Positions 34,421 through 39,572 of a stretch of DNA of 39,572 bases are shown piece after piece (positions within the stretch are counted from its first letter, which is position 1; the number at the start of each line of letters is the position of its first letter). Location: NCBI GenBank assembly GCA_022760355.1, contig JALEGB010000053.1, forward strand, positions 1 to 39,572, given 5' to 3'. This DNA is from Neomegalonema sp. (GTDB taxonomy: Bacteria > Pseudomonadota > Alphaproteobacteria > Rhodobacterales > Rhodobacteraceae). Position numbers and translations under genes: made by a program. The notes under the pieces were generated by a model. That model worked only from the letters and a program-made list of their open reading frames with translations. It ran no database searches and was not told the origin of the DNA.

Positions 34421-36288
34421 AGCGTTTTCTTCAGAAGATGCGCGCGGCGCTTCAAGGCGACGGCGCGCAGCCGACATATGATGATGCGCGCGCGCGCGCC
34501 GCGACGCAGTTCTTGGCGGAGGCGGGCTGGGCCGCGGCTGCGCGGGCGCCATTGGCCGGAGACGCCTCCAGCCGTTCCTATGAGCGATTGAACCATCCGC
34601 GCTATGGCCGCGCCGTTCTGATGAACGCGCCGCCCGAGGAAGGGGTGGGCCCGGGCCCCTTCGCCGCAGCAACCGGCAGCTTGCGCGCACGCGGACTAAG
34701 CGCGCCGGAGATCATCGCGGCCGATATTGAGCGCGGGTTCCTTCTGCTCGAAGATCTCGGCGACGATCTGTTTGCGCGCGTCGCCGCTGACACTCCCTCG
34801 CTTGAGACGCCGCTCTACCGCGCGGCGGCTGAGGCTTTGGCGGCGCTGCATGAAGAGCCCGCGACGGAACTGATGTCCGGCGCAGGCGTTGAGCATCCGC
34901 TGTCGCCCTATGACAAAGAAACGCTGCACGCTGAGGCGAGGCTTTTGTTCGACTGGCGTTTGCCCGCGGCGCTGGGCGCTGCGCCAAGCGCGGAAGCGGA
35001 AGAAGCCCTGTTCGAAGCCTGTGAACAGATGTTCGCGCCGATTTCGGACATTCGATCCGCCTTTGTGCTGCGCGATTTTCATGCGGAGAATCTGATCTGG
35101 CTGCCGGAGCGCGACGGCGTCGCGCGCGTTGGTTTGCTGGATTATCAAGACGCGCTCGCCGGCCATGTGGCCTATGATCTGGTTTCGCTCATTGAGGATG
35201 CGCGCCGCGATGTCTCACCCGAAGCGGTTGAAGCGACGCTTTCGACCTACGCGGCGGCCACTGGCGAAGATCGTGAGGCGTTGGCGGCGGCGTGCGCGGT
35301 CTTCGGCGCTCAGAGGAACGCGAAGATCGTCGGTATTTTTACCCGACTTGCGCTGCGGGATCGCAAGCCGCGCTACCTGCAGTTGATTCCACGGGTATGG
35401 GCCCATCTGCAAAATGACCTGCGACACCCGGCGGTCGCCCCCTTTAAGGCCTGGATTGAGCGGTGGGCGCCGGCGCCGACGGCGGAAGATCTGGCGCGGA
35501 TTGCGGCGGAGATTGCGCCGGCCCAGCCCGTTGGCGCCGCTGGCGCGACGCTTGATACGGCGATGGTGCTGGCGGCGGGTCTTGGCACGCGAATGCGGCC
35601 ACTGACGGATGAGCGCCCAAAGCCGCTGTTGGATTGCGCCGGGCGGACACTGCTCGATCGCACATTGGATCGGGTGAAGGAGGTGGGCGTCTCCCGGGTG
35701 GTGGTTAACGCCCACTATTTGGCCGATCAGGTTGAGGACCGCCTGATCGCCCGCGCTGGCGATGAAGAGCGCGGGCGCGGCGCGATGGAGCTGCATTTGA
35801 GCCTGGAGGCGGGGCGGCCGCTGGAAACGGGCGGCGGGGTGAAAGCGGCGCTGTCTGCTCTGGATCGCGACAGTTTTCTGGTCGTCAACAGCGATAATGT
35901 TTGGACCGGCCGCCGGGCGCTCGCGCCGTTGTTGAAGGCGTGGCGCCCGGATCTCATGGACGCGCTCTTGCTGCTCGTGCCGATTGAGCGCGCCGTTGGC
36001 TATACGCGCGCCGGCGACTTTTTTCTCGGCGAAGGCGGTCGGTTGATTCGGCGCGGCGAGGCGAAGCGCGCTCCGATGGTGTATACTGGCGCGCAGATCA
36101 TCTCGCGCAGGGCGTTCGACAACGCCCCGAGCGGCGCGTTTTCGCTGAATGTCGTTTGGGATGAATTGATCGCCGCCGGGCGCGCATTCGGCGTCGCGCA
36201 TATGGCGCAGTGGGCGGATGTGGGCACGCCGGAAGGGCTTGCCGACGCGTCGCTGCTGCTGAGCGAGTGGGAGCGTTTGGCGGAATGA
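34417..36288 (+). CDS. AmgK-MurU fusion (MurNAc/GlcNAc kinase and uridylyltransferase)
   Basis: A 623-residue fusion of two murein-recycling enzymes. Residues 1-360 are an aminoglycoside-phosphotransferase-fold sugar kinase (AmgK), with Asp220, His222 and Asn225 in LRDFHAENLIW and Asp242 in LDYQDALAGH. Residues 383-623 are a nucleotidyltransferase (MurU), beginning MVLAAGLGTRMRPLTDERPK and continuing VVNSDNVW and QWADVGTPEGL. Together they convert MurNAc to MurNAc-1-phosphate and then UDP-MurNAc, bypassing de novo synthesis. In Pseudomonas and Caulobacter these are separate adjacent genes. The ATG at 34417 overlaps the tsaE stop (ATGA) and follows GGGAGCGGGGA. The linker (about 360-382) is Ala/Pro-rich. 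No stop or frameshift signal is seen at the junction. Confidence 0.88.
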   Translation: MKRFLQKMRAALQGDGAQPTYDDARARAATQFLAEAGWAAAARAPLAGDASSRSYERLNHPRYGRAVLMNAPPEEGVGPGPFAAATGSLRARGLSAPEIIAADIERGFLLLEDLGDDLFARVAADTPSLETPLYRAAAEALAALHEEPATELMSGAGVEHPLSPYDKETLHAEARLLFDWRLPAALGAAPSAEAEEALFEACEQMFAPISDIRSAFVLRDFHAENLIWLPERDGVARVGLLDYQDALAGHVAYDLVSLIEDARRDVSPEAVEATLSTYAAATGEDREALAAACAVFGAQRNAKIVGIFTRLALRDRKPRYLQLIPRVWAHLQNDLRHPAVAPFKAWIERWAPAPTAEDLARIAAEIAPAQPVGAAGATLDTAMVLAAGLGTRMRPLTDERPKPLLDCAGRTLLDRTLDRVKEVGVSRVVVNAHYLADQVEDRLIARAGDEERGRGAMELHLSLEAGRPLETGGGVKAALSALDRDSFLVVNSDNVWTGRRALAPLLKAWRPDLMDALLLLVPIERAVGYTRAGDFFLGEGGRLIRRGEAKRAPMVYTGAQIISRRAFDNAPSGAFSLNVVWDELIAAGRAFGVAHMAQWADVGTPEGLADASLLLSEWERLAE

Positions 36289-39200
36289 GCGTTGTTCGAT
36301 TGTTTGACGCGCCGGCGCCGCGCGTGTTCGCTGCGCCCGCAGGAAAACCTTTCGCCGAGGCGCTCGCCATCGGCGCGTTGGCGCGATTGGACGCGGTCGG
36401 CGCGCCTCGGGACGCGCTTGCGGATATCGAGCTGACGATCATGACCAGCCGCGCGCGGCGGGCGGTGCGGACGGCCTTTGCGCGCGTGTCGGGCGGCGCC
36501 GTGCTGGGGCCGCGGATGCGGGGCGTCGATGAATTGGGACGGGAGGATCTGGAGGATCCTGCGTCGATCGGCCCGCCGCCGATTGAGGCCACCCAACGGT
36601 TGCTGTGGCTGACGCGGCTGGTCCGAGCGCTGCTGGCGGCGCAGCCGGAGCTGGGCGCGCTCGTCGCCGCGCCCCAACTTGCGCAGGATCTTGCGAAGCT
36701 TTTGGATGATGCGGCCGCGGCCGGGGCGTCGCTCGATGATCTGGCGGCGCTCGAAACGGGCAAGCATGCGGCGCATTGGGAAGAGAGCCGGAAATTCCTT
36801 GAGATTGTCCGCCTCGCCTGGCCGGCGCAGTTGGCGGAGGACGGGCGTTCCGAACCCACGGCGCGTCGGCGGAGATTTGTGGAAGCGTTAGCGCGCGTTT
36901 GGGGCGCGGCGCCGTCGGATCGGGTGATGCTGATCGCTGGCGCGCCAACGGATGACGCAGCGGAGCAGTTCTTCGAATTGATCGCGCGGTCGCCGCAGGG
37001 CGCGGTGATTCTGCCCGGGCTCGATCGAACGCTTGACCCAGCGGCGCTCGAAACCTTGCGCTCGGGCCAGGCGCCGGACCATCCGCAGGCCAGCGCCGTC
37101 CGCTTTTTGGATCGGCTCGGGCTGGGCCCGGCGGACATACCGTTGTGGACGGAACCGGCGGACTATCCGGAACCCCCGGCGGCGCAGGCGCGACTGCGGC
37201 TGTTGTCTCAGAGTTTGCGGCCGGCGCCGGTGACGGACGCGTGGCGCGGCGCGTTGCCGGAGCTGCGCGCGGAGGCGGCGACGGCGACGGCGGGGCTGAC
37301 ATTGCTGGAGGCGGCGAGTCCCCGTGAGGAGGCGATGTCGATCGCGATCGCCCTGCGCGAAGCGCTGGAGACCCCCGGCCGGACCGCGGCGCTGGTTACG
37401 GCTGATCGGGAGTTGGCGCGCCGAGTCTCGGCGGAGCTGCAGCGCTGGGGCGTTACGCCGGACGAATCTGGGGGCCGTCCGCTTTCGCTGACGCCGCCCG
37501 GCGTGTTCTTCACCTCGACGCTGGCGGCGGCCTATGAAGCAAACTGGCCCACGGCATTGTTGGAATGTTTGAAACATCCGTTGGCGGCGGCTGGGCATCC
37601 GCGCGGCGTCACGGCGCGCGCGGCGCGAAAGCTGGAGCGGTTGGTGTTTCGCCGCGGCGTTCCCATTGGGAGTTTCGCGGAGATTTTCAGCGTCGTCGAG
37701 GCCTACGAAGCGGATCAGGCGGCGTTGGCTGCGCAGGAGCCGCCGGCTCAGGCCGAAGCGCCCGACGCAGAGGAAGCCGAGCCGGCCGATCCGCCCCTTT
37801 CCGACTGGCTGCGCGCAGTTGAGCAACATTTCGCGCCGTTGATGGCGTTGGCGCGCGCCGAAGAGGCGGATCTGACGGAACTCTTCGTCCAGCATGTGGA
37901 GCTGGCTGAGACATTGGCGGCGGATGAGACGGGCGAGTCCAAGCTCTATGACCGCGCCGCCGGCCAGTCCTTACGCGCGGCGGTGGAGCGGATCCGCGAC
38001 GCATCCTCGGTCTTCGGGCCGATCGCGCCGGCGGAATATCCGGCTCTGTTGGGCGCGCTGCTGGCTGAGGAGGCGGTGCGCGAGGCGTTCGGGCGTCATG
38101 CGCGCGTGCTGATACTCGGCACGCCGGAGGCGCGGATGCAATCGGCGGATCTGGTGGTGTTGGGCGGGCTGAATGAAGGAATTTGGCCGCGTATTCCGCA
38201 GCCGGACGCCTGGCTCAGCCGCGATATGCGTGCGGAGATCAATCTGCCGCCGTTAGAGGCGCAAATTGGGTTGGCCGCGCATGATTTTTTCCAGCTTGCG
38301 GCGTCGAACGAAGCCATCCTCACCCGCGCGCGCAAAAGTGATGGGGCGCCGACCGTGCCCTCGCGCTGGTTATTGCGGCTGACGACATTGCTGGAGGGCG
38401 CAGATTCCAGCGCGCTGAACGCAATGCGGGAGCGGGGGGAGCGGTTTATTCGGCTGGCCGGTTTGATCGACCAGCCGCGCGCCATTGTGCGGCCTGCGCC
38501 GCGTCCGGCGCCGCGCCCGCCTCTGGACGCCCGGCCGCGCCAATTCTCGGCGACGGAAGTTGAGACGCTTATCCGCGATCCCTATGCGATCTACGCCAAA
38601 AAAGTGCTGCGCTTGCGGGAGTTGGAGCCGTTGGAGGCGGAGCTTGGCGCGCGGGAGCTGGGGCGGAGCCTTCATTCCATCGCGGAGCGGTTTGTTTGGG
38701 CGGTCCGCGATGAATGGCCGGAGAACGCCAAGGAGAGGTGGGATCAGATCGTGGCGGAGGAGCTCGCCAAGTTCGAGGGCGAGCCGACGCTGCATGCGGT
38801 TTGGAGCGTGCGCGCGGCCGGCATTCGCGACGGCTTCCTGCGCGGTGAGCGTGAGCGCCATGCGGACGGGCGGGCGGTGGCGCTGGAGAAGCGCGGCGTC
38901 ACTCGGTTCCCCACCGCGCTGGGGGAGGCGACCCTAACGGCGTTTGCGGATCGGATTGACCTGCTCGACGCTGGCGGCTTTGCGATCTACGATTATAAAA
39001 CCAGCCAACCGCCGACTGCGCGGCAACAGGCGGCTTTCGCCAAGCAGCTGGCGCTTGAGGCGGGCATTCTCTGGCGGGACGGTTTCGAGGGCGTGGCGGC
39101 GGGCCGCCCGGTCAAGCTGGCGTTCGTGCGCCTATCCGATGGATCTGAGCTTCACGCGGATGGCGATCCAAGCGCTTTGGCGGAGGAGGCCGTCGCTGGT

Positions 39201-39341
39201 TTGACCAAGTTGATCGACGCTTACGCAGACCCGGAGACCCCTTATCTCGCTCGCTTGCGCCCGGCATGGATCAGTTTTGACGGTCCCTATGACCATCTGG
39301 CGCGTCGGGACGAATGGGATGGTCAGGAAGAGGAAGGTTAG
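36285..39341 (+). CDS. addB: Double-strand break repair protein AddB
   Basis: A 1018-residue subunit of the AddAB helicase-nuclease that processes double-strand breaks for RecA. The N-terminus (APRVFAAPAGKPFAEALAIG) has the alphaproteobacterial form without a functional Walker A motif. The C-terminal RecB-type nuclease domain is intact: FSATEVETLIRDPYAIYAKK, GRSLHSIAERFVWA, and the catalytic ADRIDLLDAGGFAIYDYKTS, then QLALEAG. Only one cysteine occurs in the whole protein, so the four-cysteine iron-sulfur cluster of Bacillus AddB is absent. The ATG overlaps the preceding stop (ATGA). The partner addA does not start within the 230 bp that follow. Confidence 0.94.
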   Translation: MSVVRLFDAPAPRVFAAPAGKPFAEALAIGALARLDAVGAPRDALADIELTIMTSRARRAVRTAFARVSGGAVLGPRMRGVDELGREDLEDPASIGPPPIEATQRLLWLTRLVRALLAAQPELGALVAAPQLAQDLAKLLDDAAAAGASLDDLAALETGKHAAHWEESRKFLEIVRLAWPAQLAEDGRSEPTARRRRFVEALARVWGAAPSDRVMLIAGAPTDDAAEQFFELIARSPQGAVILPGLDRTLDPAALETLRSGQAPDHPQASAVRFLDRLGLGPADIPLWTEPADYPEPPAAQARLRLLSQSLRPAPVTDAWRGALPELRAEAATATAGLTLLEAASPREEAMSIAIALREALETPGRTAALVTADRELARRVSAELQRWGVTPDESGGRPLSLTPPGVFFTSTLAAAYEANWPTALLECLKHPLAAAGHPRGVTARAARKLERLVFRRGVPIGSFAEIFSVVEAYEADQAALAAQEPPAQAEAPDAEEAEPADPPLSDWLRAVEQHFAPLMALARAEEADLTELFVQHVELAETLAADETGESKLYDRAAGQSLRAAVERIRDASSVFGPIAPAEYPALLGALLAEEAVREAFGRHARVLILGTPEARMQSADLVVLGGLNEGIWPRIPQPDAWLSRDMRAEINLPPLEAQIGLAAHDFFQLAASNEAILTRARKSDGAPTVPSRWLLRLTTLLEGADSSALNAMRERGERFIRLAGLIDQPRAIVRPAPRPAPRPPLDARPRQFSATEVETLIRDPYAIYAKKVLRLRELEPLEAELGARELGRSLHSIAERFVWAVRDEWPENAKERWDQIVAEELAKFEGEPTLHAVWSVRAAGIRDGFLRGERERHADGRAVALEKRGVTRFPTALGEATLTAFADRIDLLDAGGFAIYDYKTSQPPTARQQAAFAKQLALEAGILWRDGFEGVAAGRPVKLAFVRLSDGSELHADGDPSALAEEAVAGLTKLIDAYADPETPYLARLRPAWISFDGPYDHLARRDEWDGQEEEG

Positions 39342-39572
39342 GGCTCGGCCCGTCTCGATCGCGATTAAGTCGCCTAAAATTTTGTCAGAAGTTTTCGACA
39401 GTTTTTATCAGTATTTTGTAAGAACTGTTGAACAAATGCTTGGCATTTAAATCCGAGTACACCTTTTGTTAACGGCAGTTCGCAAGGAGTTGGCAAGCGC
39501 TAAACGGCATCTTGTTCCCAACAGCGGCGATCAACGTCGCATTAAGAAACGAAGCAGGCTCAGCTTCGCGCC
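39342..39572. other. AT-rich region at the window end
   Basis: By hand count, 39361-39480 is about 35% GC against about 63% in coding DNA. It has runs such as TAAAATTTTG and TTTTTATC and no terminator-like stem after addB that I can see. A frame without stop begins near 39466 (TTG; LLTAVRKELASAKRHLVPNS) and runs to the window edge; AAGGAG lies just before an internal TTG. That may be the start of a new gene but cannot be judged from about 35 codons. addA is not present. Confidence 0.4.

Noticed and set aside
35215-36201. 328-codon minus-strand frame opposite the AmgK-MurU fusion
   Set aside because: It is antisense to conserved nucleotidyltransferase motifs and has no start signal.
1-39572. 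tRNA, rRNA, CRISPR arrays, insertion sequences or prophage genes
   Set aside because: No tandem repeat-spacer pattern, transposase, integrase or tRNA T-arm/acceptor pattern was noticed on reading; a covariance-model scan would be needed to exclude small RNAs.

Overview
This window is about 39.6 kb of chromosome from a GC-rich alphaproteobacterium (hand counts give about 63% GC in typical coding stretches). The evidence is a set of lineage markers: an F0-only ATP synthase operon with paired b' and b subunits, a RegB/RegA/SenC redox locus, an alphaproteobacterial-type AddB, the divergent mutY / DUF721-dsbA-smc block, and a DivL-like kinase with tyrosine in place of the phospho-acceptor histidine. 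DivL points to the Caulobacterales/Hyphomonadales/Parvularculales/Rhizobiales side of the class. I cannot name a genus.

Layout. 1-1573: 3' end of gltB, its terminator and a long palindromic intergenic repeat. 1776-3485 (-): an unusual protein with two separated Clp-N-like repeats and no ATPase. 3830-5860: glutathionyl-hydroquinone reductase and an exported metallo-beta-lactamase-fold hydrolase. 5970-12373: mutY (-), then DUF721/DciA-like, DsbA-like and smc (+). 12485-15272: atpI-atpB-atpE-atpF'-atpF with its own promoter, internal hairpins and terminator. 15312-16875 (-): ftsX and ftsE, divergent from a zinc-ribbon membrane protein (17069-18175). 18258-20261: a TIR / repeat / coiled-coil / transmembrane / seven-bladed WD40 protein. 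20326-26332 (-): the translation and transcription operon rimP-nusA-ylxR-infB. 26578-27826: a LysR regulator divergent from a small DUF1127-like gene, with two identical palindromic operators between them. 27904-31663: regA, an EamA transporter, senC and regB. 31830-39341: divL-tsaE-amgK/murU fusion-addB, a four-gene run in which every stop codon overlaps the next start. 39342-39572: an AT-rich, apparently non-coding end.

Most of the window is core housekeeping: nitrogen assimilation, base-excision repair, chromosome organisation, ATP synthesis, division, translation initiation, redox signalling, cell-cycle signalling, tRNA t6A modification, murein recycling and recombination. The accessory or poorly described parts are the TIR-WD40 protein, whose 3' half has clearly lower GC than its 5' half, the split Clp-N protein, the AmgK-MurU fusion, and the LysR/DUF1127 operator pair. 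No tRNA, rRNA, CRISPR array, insertion sequence or prophage was seen.
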